The notes below the pieces were generated by a model that saw nothing but the letters and a program-made list of their open reading frames with translations, made no database searches and was not told the DNA's origin. From Candidatus Symbiobacter sp. (GTDB taxonomy: Bacteria; Pseudomonadota; Alphaproteobacteria; Elsterales; Elsteraceae), in NCBI GenBank assembly GCA_030054015.1, contig JASGCR010000052.1, positions 1 through 10,505 on the forward strand: a stretch of DNA of 10,505 nt. The letters are read 5' to 3'. Position numbers and translations under genes: made by a program. This document shows, one piece after another, positions 1 through 7,297 of this stretch. The stretch's first letter is position 1, and each line of letters begins with the position of its first letter.

Positions 1-7
1 CTGGGGG

Positions 8-59
8 ATTACCCGACTCGGACAGCAAGCGGATACCCGCTTGCTGTCCGGCGGGTAAT
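8..59. repeat. Left-end palindromic element (two-tier hairpin)
   Basis: The inner stem is a perfect 14-bp inverted repeat, CGGACAGCAAGCGG (19-32) against CCGCTTGCTGTCCG (37-50), with a four-base ATAC loop. An outer 8-bp stem pairs ATTACCCG (8-15) with CGGGTAAT (52-59). Only a 3-nt against 1-nt internal loop separates the two stems, so one strand could fold into about 22 paired positions. Positions 15-64 match the reverse complement of 10456-10505 at 46 of 50 positions. The element lies about 100 nt past the 3' end of the chemoreceptor gene and has no T-run, so it does not look like a simple intrinsic terminator. It resembles REP-type or other short dispersed palindromic elements. The family is not recognised. 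Confidence 0.85.
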
Positions 60-63
60 GACG

Positions 64-103
64 CCCTTACTTCTACCCCTTACTTCTACCCCCTTACTTC
101 TAC
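64..103. repeat. Three copies of a 13-bp tandem repeat
   Basis: The 13-mer CCCTTACTTCTAC occurs three times without a mismatch, at 64-76, 77-89 and 91-103; a single extra C separates the second and third copies. A degenerate pyrimidine segment (104-111) links this block to the heptamer array. Almost every base is a pyrimidine on the plus strand. Seen from the chemoreceptor transcript, this is a purine-rich stretch downstream of the stop codon. It is a probable slippage-prone tandem repeat. Confidence 0.9.
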
Positions 104-111
104 TCTCTTCC

Positions 112-160
112 TTCTACCTTCTTTCTTCTTTCTTCTTTCTTCTTACTTCTTTCTTCTAAC
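112..160. repeat. Seven-copy heptamer tandem repeat
   Basis: Seven consecutive 7-mers fill 112-160: TTCTACC, then TTCTTTC three times, TTCTTAC, TTCTTTC and TTCTAAC. The array stops two bases before the chemoreceptor stop codon on the minus strand, so it lies in that gene's 3' untranslated region as a purine-rich repeat. The central part is a homopyrimidine mirror repeat, a layout known to allow intramolecular triplex (H-DNA) formation in supercoiled DNA. No protein is encoded here. The copy number is a likely length polymorphism between strains. Confidence 0.9.
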
Positions 161-162
161 TC

Positions 163-2058
163 CTAGGCTTCGGTCACATCGGCCAGATAATCGTCAATTT
201 GCTTTTTAAGCAAATGGGCTTGCTGGTTGAGTTCCTGCGACGAATTAAGCACTTGCGATGCCGCCGAACTGGTTTGGGCGACCACCGTATTGACTTCTTG
301 GATATTGCTGGACACTTTGAGCGTCCCGCGCGCCACATGCTCGACCGATTGGGCAATATCCACCGTCGACATTTCCTCGCGCTGAATCGAGAGCTGAATT
401 TCATCGGCGATTTGATTGATCCGACCAATCGTGCCAGCGATGCGTTCAATCGTACTCACGACAATGCCGGTGGCGGATTGCATGGTATTGACCTGGTTCG
501 AAATTTCATCGGTGGCCTGGGCGGTTTGACTGGCCAGAGATTTCACTTCGCCCGCCACCACCGCGAATCCGCGTCCGGCATCGCCCGCACGGGCGGCCTC
601 GATCGTGGCGTTGAGCGCCAATAAATTGGTTTGTGACGCAATCGAATTAATCAATCCCACGATATTGCCAATTTTATTGGCGGCATCGGATAAATTATTG
701 ATCAGTTCGATGCTTTCATTGGCTTCATTGACGGCAATTTTGGTCGTTTGTTGCGAGGTTTCGACCTGGCTGCCAATTTGTTGCAAAGCCATGACCAAGC
801 CTTTGCTGGATGTGGCGACCGAATTAATATTTTTAGAAATTTCCTCCGCCGCCGAGACCACCAACGAAGAGCGTTGCGAGGCGATGCCCGCCGCCTCCGC
901 CATTGATTGGGCGGTCACGTTCAATTCTTCCGAAGCCCCGGCGAATACTTGCAAGGATTCGCGGGTTAATTGTTCGAATTCACGATTCAGCATAATCAAT
1001 GCTTCGGCGCGTTGTTCTTCTTTTTTATTATGGATTCGTTTTTCTTCGAGCAAATGTTCGCGTTCGATCAAATTTTTTTGGAATTTGAGCAAAGCATTGT
1101 TCATTTTGCCGACTTCGTCCCGCCGATGTAAATCAGGCAAACTCAGCGAAATGTCGCCATTGGCAAATTTTTCCATCGCATCTGTGACCATCGATATGGG
1201 CTGGCCCACCGATTTTATAATAAATAATAGAAAGATGCAGGCCGCAATCGCCCCCAAAATCCCCAATATGATGCCGCCGGTAATTTTTGACCAAGATGCA
1301 TTTAACCGTTTTTCAAGGCCTTTTTCCATATAAATAGTTACTGAATTCCCCAAACTTTGCAGAATGGTCATAATGGGTTTTAGTTGGAAACTATCGCCTG
1401 ATTCTTTTTCATAAGACATTTTCACTTGGATTTTGAAGATATTGCTTTGTAAATCTTTGTGAACTTGTGAGAATGATTTAGCCAAATTGGCATCATCAAG
1501 GTAATCTTTGGCAGATTTGATGTCTGTAAAGGCTTGATCAACATCGATAGAAAATTTTTCGATGGCCTTAAGTACTTGGTCATTTTTTACTTGATTTTTC
1601 AAGGCATCATCATAGACGACCATGACATCATGGGCCGAATTAATCACGTTGGGAATATTATAAGAAATAATTTCGGCGGCGTAATTGGTGCCAATTTCGG
1701 GGTCTAAATTAATATTACTGGCATCTTTGACGCGTTCAATTTCGTCGAGAATAATACGAATGCGCTCGATGCGGGAGGATTGATAGGCCGCCACGTCAAA
1801 ATCCGGCAGGTTAAATAAATGTTTTATGGATTTGCGCTGCTCCATCAAGTTTTCAAATTTTTTATCATTTTCATTGGTAATTGATTGGTACAGCAAACCA
1901 ATATATTTTACCGCCACAATTTCGTTTTGCCAAAAGTTAATGCGGGCTTTAATTTCGCTGATTAACAGAAACGAAACGATAAATAAAGGGATGAATAATG
2001 CGAATACACAAAAAACAAACTTTGATCTTAAAGACAAATCGTTAAATATACGCAGCAT
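163..2058 (-). CDS. Methyl-accepting chemotaxis protein (HAMP plus MA signalling domain)
   Basis: This is a transmembrane chemoreceptor that would control the CheA kinase through CheW and so steer flagellar movement. Of 631 residues, about 14-34 and 261-283 are membrane helices enclosing a roughly 225-residue, helix-rich external sensor region with no recognised ligand motif; its size would suit a four-helix-bundle or helical bimodular sensor. HAMP follows at about 284-335. The methyl-accepting coiled coil runs from about 365 to the end. Its conserved tip lies around 470-508, with NLLALNATIEAARAGDAGRG and VVAGEVKSLA. No C-terminal CheR/CheB-tethering pentapeptide is visible. The ATG at 2058 has GGGA eight bases upstream. 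No other chemotaxis or flagellar gene lies beside it, so the ligand cannot be inferred. The sensor half is AT-richer than the signalling half. The family call is very secure; ligand unknown. Confidence 0.96.
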   Translation of the reverse strand: MLRIFNDLSLRSKFVFCVFALFIPLFIVSFLLISEIKARINFWQNEIVAVKYIGLLYQSITNENDKKFENLMEQRKSIKHLFNLPDFDVAAYQSSRIERIRIILDEIERVKDASNINLDPEIGTNYAAEIISYNIPNVINSAHDVMVVYDDALKNQVKNDQVLKAIEKFSIDVDQAFTDIKSAKDYLDDANLAKSFSQVHKDLQSNIFKIQVKMSYEKESGDSFQLKPIMTILQSLGNSVTIYMEKGLEKRLNASWSKITGGIILGILGAIAACIFLLFIIKSVGQPISMVTDAMEKFANGDISLSLPDLHRRDEVGKMNNALLKFQKNLIEREHLLEEKRIHNKKEEQRAEALIMLNREFEQLTRESLQVFAGASEELNVTAQSMAEAAGIASQRSSLVVSAAEEISKNINSVATSSKGLVMALQQIGSQVETSQQTTKIAVNEANESIELINNLSDAANKIGNIVGLINSIASQTNLLALNATIEAARAGDAGRGFAVVAGEVKSLASQTAQATDEISNQVNTMQSATGIVVSTIERIAGTIGRINQIADEIQLSIQREEMSTVDIAQSVEHVARGTLKVSSNIQEVNTVVAQTSSAASQVLNSSQELNQQAHLLKKQIDDYLADVTEA

Positions 2059-2298
2059 GACTGATATCCCATAACCTAAACGCGACCAAACTTATTGCGA
2101 AGGGTTGAAATATATCATAGAACTCAGTTTCATTATATGTGTATTTTAATTCAATCCTACAATTTGCTTGAGTGATCGGTTTGAATATTTGCTTTTACTT
2201 AGAAAGCATCTTTTAAGGCAAATAATAAATTTAGATGACTCATCGCCAAGAATCCGCTAAATTCCCGATTTTGCCGAATGGGGCAAGTTGGAACCAAA
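2059..2298. other. Divergent intergenic region, AT-rich
   Basis: This 240-nt gap separates the divergently transcribed chemoreceptor and ABC-F genes and must carry promoters for both. A perfect TATAAT on the minus strand is the only clear promoter element. No convincing plus-strand promoter pair was found for the ABC-F gene. Short open frames here overlap the ABC-F start and have no sign of being genes. A weak 5-bp inverted repeat, GCTTT/AAAGC (2191-2195 and 2203-2207), is present but could be chance. Confidence 0.6.
2132..2137 (-). promoter_or_regulatory. Candidate -10 element for the chemoreceptor gene
   Basis: On the minus strand the sequence reads TATAAT, a perfect match to the housekeeping -10 consensus, 74 nt upstream of the chemoreceptor ATG. 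The -35 region is poor: only TTGTAG at 2157-2162, at a rather long 19-nt spacing. The match may therefore be fortuitous in AT-rich DNA, or the promoter may need an activator. Confidence 0.35.
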
Positions 2299-4230
2299 AT
2301 GCTAACGATCAATGCCATCGATTACCGCGTGGGCGGGCGGGTCTTATTCGCGGGGGCTTCGGCCCAAATCGAAACCGGCCACAAAGTCGGATTAATTGGC
2401 CGCAATGGGGTGGGCAAGACCACGTTATTCCGCATGATTAGCGGCGAAATCGAACCCGATCGCGGCGAAATTTCATTGCCCCGCCACATGCGGTTGGGCT
2501 TGGTGGCCCAGGAAACCCCGGGCGGCAATATCACCCCGCACGACATGGTTCTGGCATCCGACATTAATCGGCAAAATTTATTGGCTAAATTAGACCAAGC
2601 TGCCGCCCATAATCCCGAACATTTAGCCGAAATCGAAGCGGAATTATTGGACATTGATGCCGCAACCGCCCCGTCCCGCGCCGCCATTATTCTGGCCGGA
2701 TTGGGTTTTGACGAAACCCAGCAACACCAACCCATGCAAAGTTTTTCCGGCGGTTGGCGGATGCGGGTGGCCTTGGCGGCTTGCCTGTTTTCCAATCCGG
2801 ATGTGTTGCTGTTGGATGAGCCCACCAACCATCTTGATCTTGAGGCGGCGATTTGGCTCGAAGGATTTTTGCAAAATTGGCGGGGAACTTTGTTGGTGAT
2901 CTCGCATGACCGCGATTTCCTTAACAATGTCACCCAATCTTGTTTGCATATCGAAGGGAATAAATTGACGCTGTATCGCGGCAATTATGACCGGTTTGAA
3001 CGCACCCGCGCCGAACGCATCGCCCTGACCGAGGCGCAACGCGCCAAACAAATCGCGCAGCGCGAGCATATGATGGAATTTGTCAATCGCTTTCGCGCCC
3101 AGGCCACCAAAGCCCGCCAGGCCCAGTCGCGGCTCAAAGCCATCGAGAAATTATCGCCTATCGCCGCCATGATCCGCGACCCCGAAATGGTGTTTAATTT
3201 CCCCGAACCCAAAGAATTGGCTCCGCCCATCATCACGATTGATGATGCATCGGTGGGGTATGACGGAAGGCCTATCCTTAAAAAATTGAATCTGCGGATT
3301 GATCCCGAAGACCGCATCGCCCTGGTCGGAGCCAATGGCAATGGCAAAACCACATTGGCCCGCATGATTGGCGGATTTCTGGCCCCCATGAGCGGCACCC
3401 GCCTGGCCACGCGGCGGTTAAAGGTTGGTTATTTCGCGCAGCACCAGGTCGAAGAATTAAACCCCGATCAAACCGCATTGCAACATTTGGCGAAATTGGT
3501 GCCGGATTGGAATGAATCCGCTTTGCGCGGCTATTTGGGGCGGTTTGGCTTTGGCGGCGAATTGGCTTTGTCGAAAATTGGCGTATTATCCGGCGGCGAA
3601 AAAGCGCGTCTCACCCTGGCTTTGATTACCCAGGACGCGCCGCATGTCTTGATTTTGGACGAACCGACCAACCATTTGGACATTGATGCCCGCGCCGCCC
3701 TGATCGAGGCTTTGACCGAATATAAAGGCGTGGTGATCATCGTGAGCCATGACCGCCATTTGGTCGAACATGTGGCGGATGAATTATGGCTGGTCGAAGG
3801 CGGCACGGTCGAGCGTTTGTCGGGCGATCTGGCGTCATACCGTCAATCTTTGTTGCGCGGTTCGGGGGGTAAATCGAGCAAAGCCGATAAAAACGATAAA
3901 AAATCGGCGAAAAATGCAGCCTCGGTTCCCCAAGCCAAACCTAACAGCGCGGCCGGACAAGAATCGGCTAACCCAGGGCCGGGCGGGATCAGCGAGGTAA
4001 AAAAACGCCTGCCGCCCTCGCATTTACAAAAAAATTTGCGCGAGACCGAGTTTCAGCTGGATCGCATCACCGCCGCCATTGCCAAGATCGACCAAAAATT
4101 GGCCGACCCGAATTTGTACGAGGATAAGCATAAATCGCGCGATCTGGCGATGGAACGACAAAAACTTTCCCAGCAATTGGCCGAGACCGAGGCCGCATGG
4201 CAGAAAATTTCCGAGATGATGGCGAGGTGA
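2299..4230 (+). CDS. yheS: ABC-F family ATPase, YheS-like
   Basis: This is a soluble twin-ATPase protein of the ABC-F group, which bind the ribosome near the E site and relieve stalled or abnormal translation. From the chosen start there are 643 residues. Domain 1 has Walker A GRNGVGKT (about 34-41), signature FSGGWRMR (149-156) and Walker B LLLDEPTNHLD (about 170-180). A charged helical linker (about 235-290) contains the AKQAQSRLK-like stretch KARQAQSRLK. Domain 2 has GANGNGKT (344-351), LSGGEKAR (430-437) and LILDEPTNHLD (451-461). A low-complexity tether leads to a C-terminal coiled coil (about 565-640). The SGGWRMR and GYFAQHQ signatures and the linker match YheS more closely than Uup or EttA. 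ATG 2299 is preferred over ATG 2278 because conserved sequence begins there and GGAA lies just upstream. No membrane segment is present, so this is not a transporter. Confidence 0.95.
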   Translation: MLTINAIDYRVGGRVLFAGASAQIETGHKVGLIGRNGVGKTTLFRMISGEIEPDRGEISLPRHMRLGLVAQETPGGNITPHDMVLASDINRQNLLAKLDQAAAHNPEHLAEIEAELLDIDAATAPSRAAIILAGLGFDETQQHQPMQSFSGGWRMRVALAACLFSNPDVLLLDEPTNHLDLEAAIWLEGFLQNWRGTLLVISHDRDFLNNVTQSCLHIEGNKLTLYRGNYDRFERTRAERIALTEAQRAKQIAQREHMMEFVNRFRAQATKARQAQSRLKAIEKLSPIAAMIRDPEMVFNFPEPKELAPPIITIDDASVGYDGRPILKKLNLRIDPEDRIALVGANGNGKTTLARMIGGFLAPMSGTRLATRRLKVGYFAQHQVEELNPDQTALQHLAKLVPDWNESALRGYLGRFGFGGELALSKIGVLSGGEKARLTLALITQDAPHVLILDEPTNHLDIDARAALIEALTEYKGVVIIVSHDRHLVEHVADELWLVEGGTVERLSGDLASYRQSLLRGSGGKSSKADKNDKKSAKNAASVPQAKPNSAAGQESANPGPGGISEVKKRLPPSHLQKNLRETEFQLDRITAAIAKIDQKLADPNLYEDKHKSRDLAMERQKLSQQLAETEAAWQKISEMMAR

Positions 4231-4252
4231 GGGGGGATTTATGACATTGATG

Positions 4253-4272
4253 GCGGCGTTTCGTTACGCCGC
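4253..4272. terminator. Hairpin between convergent genes, possible bidirectional terminator
   Basis: A perfect 7-bp stem, GCGGCGT (4253-4259) against ACGCCGC (4266-4272), closes a 6-nt loop. It sits in the 49-nt gap between the stop codons of the convergent ABC-F and methyltransferase genes, the expected place for a shared terminator. Neither strand has a good T-run after the stem; the plus strand continues ATAATGATTATT. A G6 run follows the ABC-F stop codon. Termination is plausible but not proven by sequence. Confidence 0.4.
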
Positions 4273-4279
4273 ATAATGA

Positions 4280-7186
4280 TTATTCGTCCGCATCATCTTC
4301 GTCATCGTCCTGGGGAATTTCGTCACTGCGCTCGCCGCCGGTAAGGCCAGGCTCGCGTCCCAACATTTCGCGGATCGATTTAATTGACGGCAAGTCAAGG
4401 GCGGCACAAAGCGCATCATCAATCCGCGCCCGATTAACGTCAAAATGCAATTGCGCCAAGGGTAATAAAGGTTCGGTGCATAATTCGTCATAGGCGGCGG
4501 CGAGGGCGGTTAATTGGCCTTCCGACAAGGCCCGCACATCCAAAACCGGCATCGCCTGCCATGCCGGTTGTTTCATCTGAACCCAGGCCAAATGAGTCAC
4601 AACGCGATGAGAATAATAAGACAAAACACCAAAACTAGAGTTAAGCCATAATGTCAAAGCTTTTTCTTGATTCAAAGTTAAGTTTTTTGGCTTAAATTCC
4701 CACCATACATTTCCTAATAAATCCCCACTAAAACGCGCGGCGATAATCTTTTGGGTATTTGTTCTCATCCTTTCAGCTAATAAAATATTGCCCGCCCGTT
4801 TCCATAAATGCGCCCCATAATCGGGGCCACGTGGCGAATCCTGCCAGGGACGCAGATAGGTATTGGGTTTTTGCTGCATCGTTGTGACCGTTTTCGAGTC
4901 ATGCCCCCAAAATCCGGCATAGGGCGTCCAATTGTACGTAGATAATTTAAACCCATCTTGCAATCGGCGGCGATCCGGCCCCAATTTCCCCAATGCGTCA
5001 AGGCGGCATAATTTCAGGGAAATTTTATTTTTTAATTCAGGCAAATGAAGAAAACCGCGCTCCAAATGCCAGGCACAACGTAGCAAATCGGTCTGGGAAA
5101 ACAAGGCACCCAACCAATTCTGATCGCCAACGGTTGGCGGCAAGGCCATAATTTCGGCTTGTTTAACTTTTTGCAACGAGATAACTTCGGTTATATTATT
5201 GCCATCAATCGATGCAATATTCTCTAAACGACAAATGGCCAAGGCCAAATGCAACGCCTCATGAGTCGATAAAGGATTGACCCATAAATTAACAAATTTC
5301 GTGTCGCCCGGATTTTCGCGTAATCTTAATTTGCGGGCAACAAACATTACCTCGGATAAATCGGTATTTTCCGAAAAATTTTGGCGGTTGGGATCGTGGC
5401 TGGTAATGACCATTTCAAGGTGATATTTTAACGCCAACATTTTGCGATTTTCGCGCCAGGCTTCCCCGGATGCCAGAGCGAGGGGTAAAATGAAAGCCAA
5501 TTTTCCGCCAGGTTTCAAATATTGGTCGGCCAAAGCCATAAAGACACTGCCTAAACCGGCAATCGAACTGGCTGACATAATTTTGATGCGTTCAGAAAGT
5601 TCCCTTTGCATGATTTTGCGTTGATCGGCGGGCATTGAGCCGAATAATAAATTGACCAAACCGCTGCTGCGGACAAAAGGCGGATTCATCACGCATAAAT
5701 CGATTTTGGGTAAATTTGCCTTAACGATTTTCTTTTCGCCTATGCTTGTTTGTATCGTTACCATTTCGGAACGATCCAAGGCCATTTGGGTGAAGACTTC
5801 GCCTTGACCTTGCAGATTTATTTTATCGATGAAATCGAGGCTACCAAGGCGGGCTTGATCATTTTCAACTCCCATCGGCATAACAAATAGGTTCATTTTC
5901 TTAAACGTCACTTCTGGGGCAAGCATGGCCAGCGTAGAGGCCGTCAAATGCACCGCGGTGGGTAAAATATCGTAACCGCGCAGAATTGATTCCATTAACA
6001 CATGGTGCAATTCATTCAAATCATGGGGCGTGGTGCCGCCATGACTAATGCGGGCGCGGATATATTCATCGGTTAAGGCTTGGGATGCCGCCATTAATAA
6101 AGTACCAGTGCCGCAGGCCAAATCGACAACGTTAAATTGTTCCAATTGTTTTGGATCTGAAAAATTAATATCCCAATTTTCGGTAAATGAAAGTTTTAAC
6201 AACAAAGTTGCGGCGGGACTTGAGGTAAAATATGCCCCAATATATTTTGCGGTATTTAACAACCAATGGTAAATACGTCCCATTAAATCATGGCGTAATG
6301 CTGCGCGTTTGTTGCAAATATTTATAACTTCTTCCGCTAATATTTTTATGGCGTTATTCGCTGCATTATCGGCCGGGTATTCAATAATCGCTTGTTCGGC
6401 CAATTGGAAAATTGGAATGTAATTAATCTCATTCCAAATGTAATTCCAATATTTGGTTATCTCAGTACACGGATTCGATTCTGAATTTTCTGAAAAAAAA
6501 CGCTCAATAGGTTTGATTTTGGGATTCGTTTTTGACAATTGCTGTTGAAATATCAACGCATTTGATAAAATCAACGCCGCGATATGTGCTGCCGTCGAGC
6601 GACGTAATCTTTCTTGTTCCAAGTTTTCATTTTTGCCTATCGGGATGCCCAATATATGTGAAAGACTATCACGCGAATTTCCATTCCATTGTAAAGCCAC
6701 AACGTCTAATTTTTCATGCAACGAACGGGCAGTGCGTTCAATAAAATCGTTATCCGCCAAATCTTGTTGGACTCGGCGCAAACTGGTTAATAATTCAGAA
6801 TAATTCCCCTCGAACCATTGTTCATTTTCGGTTAATTCAGTTAAAATACAATATATAAGCCTTGCTTTTTTAAGTTCATTGGCAATTTCTCTGGTTTCTA
6901 TATCTCGTAAATTTGTTTCAGGATAAATAACCGCTACTGACATTTGGGCAATGCCATTTTCTAATCTTTTTTTTGCATCATTGAGGACGATGTTTTTTGC
7001 CGACGGCACATCCTCATATTTCCCCTCAATCATAACGCGGAGGCCACGGAGATAGAACAACACGTCGGGGCGGGCTTTCCCGTCGTTAATGATGGTTTCG
7101 GCATTGGCATCAACCCCGCCCTCGCACAGCAACAAAGCAAGGTGGACATTGATTACTTCTTCACGACGGCGAGCAGCGGCGTTCAT
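4280..7186 (-). CDS. Single-chain restriction-modification protein: PD-(D/E)XK-like domain fused to N6-adenine DNA methyltransferase
   Basis: The 968-residue protein has the layout of a type IIG-like (Eco57I/MmeI-style) enzyme that both cuts and methylates DNA. Near the N-terminus, P40-D41 followed by E54-G-K56 fits the PD-(D/E)XK nuclease core. A helical spacer precedes the methyltransferase: GAYFTSSPA (317-325), SAM-binding motif I DLACGTGT (355-362), GYDILPTAVHLT (404-415) and catalytic NPPF (501-504), in the gamma-class order typical of N6-adenine enzymes. PGGKLAFILP (559-568) follows. Residues about 700-930 probably form the target-recognition region, and the tail is very acidic. ATG 7186 is preferred over the in-frame TTG at 7228 because GGAAT lies just upstream. 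No separate specificity or nuclease gene is adjacent. Long AT-rich stretches, unlike hom next door, hint at acquisition by transfer. If the nuclease residues do not fold as supposed, it is an orphan methyltransferase. Confidence 0.85.
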   Translation of the reverse strand: MNAAARRREEVINVHLALLLCEGGVDANAETIINDGKARPDVLFYLRGLRVMIEGKYEDVPSAKNIVLNDAKKRLENGIAQMSVAVIYPETNLRDIETREIANELKKARLIYCILTELTENEQWFEGNYSELLTSLRRVQQDLADNDFIERTARSLHEKLDVVALQWNGNSRDSLSHILGIPIGKNENLEQERLRRSTAAHIAALILSNALIFQQQLSKTNPKIKPIERFFSENSESNPCTEITKYWNYIWNEINYIPIFQLAEQAIIEYPADNAANNAIKILAEEVINICNKRAALRHDLMGRIYHWLLNTAKYIGAYFTSSPAATLLLKLSFTENWDINFSDPKQLEQFNVVDLACGTGTLLMAASQALTDEYIRARISHGGTTPHDLNELHHVLMESILRGYDILPTAVHLTASTLAMLAPEVTFKKMNLFVMPMGVENDQARLGSLDFIDKINLQGQGEVFTQMALDRSEMVTIQTSIGEKKIVKANLPKIDLCVMNPPFVRSSGLVNLLFGSMPADQRKIMQRELSERIKIMSASSIAGLGSVFMALADQYLKPGGKLAFILPLALASGEAWRENRKMLALKYHLEMVITSHDPNRQNFSENTDLSEVMFVARKLRLRENPGDTKFVNLWVNPLSTHEALHLALAICRLENIASIDGNNITEVISLQKVKQAEIMALPPTVGDQNWLGALFSQTDLLRCAWHLERGFLHLPELKNKISLKLCRLDALGKLGPDRRRLQDGFKLSTYNWTPYAGFWGHDSKTVTTMQQKPNTYLRPWQDSPRGPDYGAHLWKRAGNILLAERMRTNTQKIIAARFSGDLLGNVWWEFKPKNLTLNQEKALTLWLNSSFGVLSYYSHRVVTHLAWVQMKQPAWQAMPVLDVRALSEGQLTALAAAYDELCTEPLLPLAQLHFDVNRARIDDALCAALDLPSIKSIREMLGREPGLTGGERSDEIPQDDDEDDADE

Positions 7187-7254
7187 GGCAATTCCAATTT
7201 TAGAGATCGTAACGGTTGACAAAATCAATTATGCCAGAAATTCGTTCTTATTAT

Positions 7255-7283
7255 TTTCTAATTTTTTTTGCATCCCTTGTCAA
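7255..7283 (-). promoter_or_regulatory. Promoter for the restriction-modification gene
   Basis: On the minus strand a perfect TTGACA (7278-7283) is followed, after exactly 17 nt including an A8 run, by TAGAAA (7255-7260), which keeps four of six -10 consensus bases. Transcription would begin near 7248 and give a leader of about 60 nt to the ATG at 7186. It lies in the 111-nt gap behind hom, so the gene can be expressed apart from the upstream operon. No intrinsic terminator for hom was seen in this gap, so read-through is possible. Confidence 0.55.
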
Positions 7284-7297
7284 GCCTGCCATTTCAT

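Noticed and set aside
19..50. Left hairpin as the chemoreceptor's intrinsic terminator
   Set aside because: It lies more than 100 nt beyond the stop codon, has no T-run on that strand, and has a near-identical copy at the far end of the window.
605..1333. A 242-codon open frame on the plus strand inside the chemoreceptor gene
   Set aside because: It lies fully antisense to a well-supported coding region, its product shows no family features, and it follows from the codon pattern of the real gene.
2278..2298. Upstream ATG giving a seven-residue longer ABC-F protein
   Set aside because: Family similarity begins at MLTINAIDYR, and the ATG at 2299 has the better upstream GGAA.
2235..2441. A 68-codon frame starting upstream of the ABC-F gene, possible leader peptide
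   Set aside because: It runs about 140 nt into the ABC-F coding region in another frame, has no stalling motif or attenuator hairpin, and its product has no recognisable feature.
2299..4230. ABC-F gene as an antibiotic-resistance determinant
   Set aside because: The motifs and linker fit the housekeeping YheS type; there is no regulatory leader and no resistance or mobility gene nearby.
7187..7228. TTG start adding 14 residues to the restriction-modification protein
   Set aside because: A TTG codon with no clear ribosome-binding site is less likely than the ATG at 7186 with GGAAT just before it.
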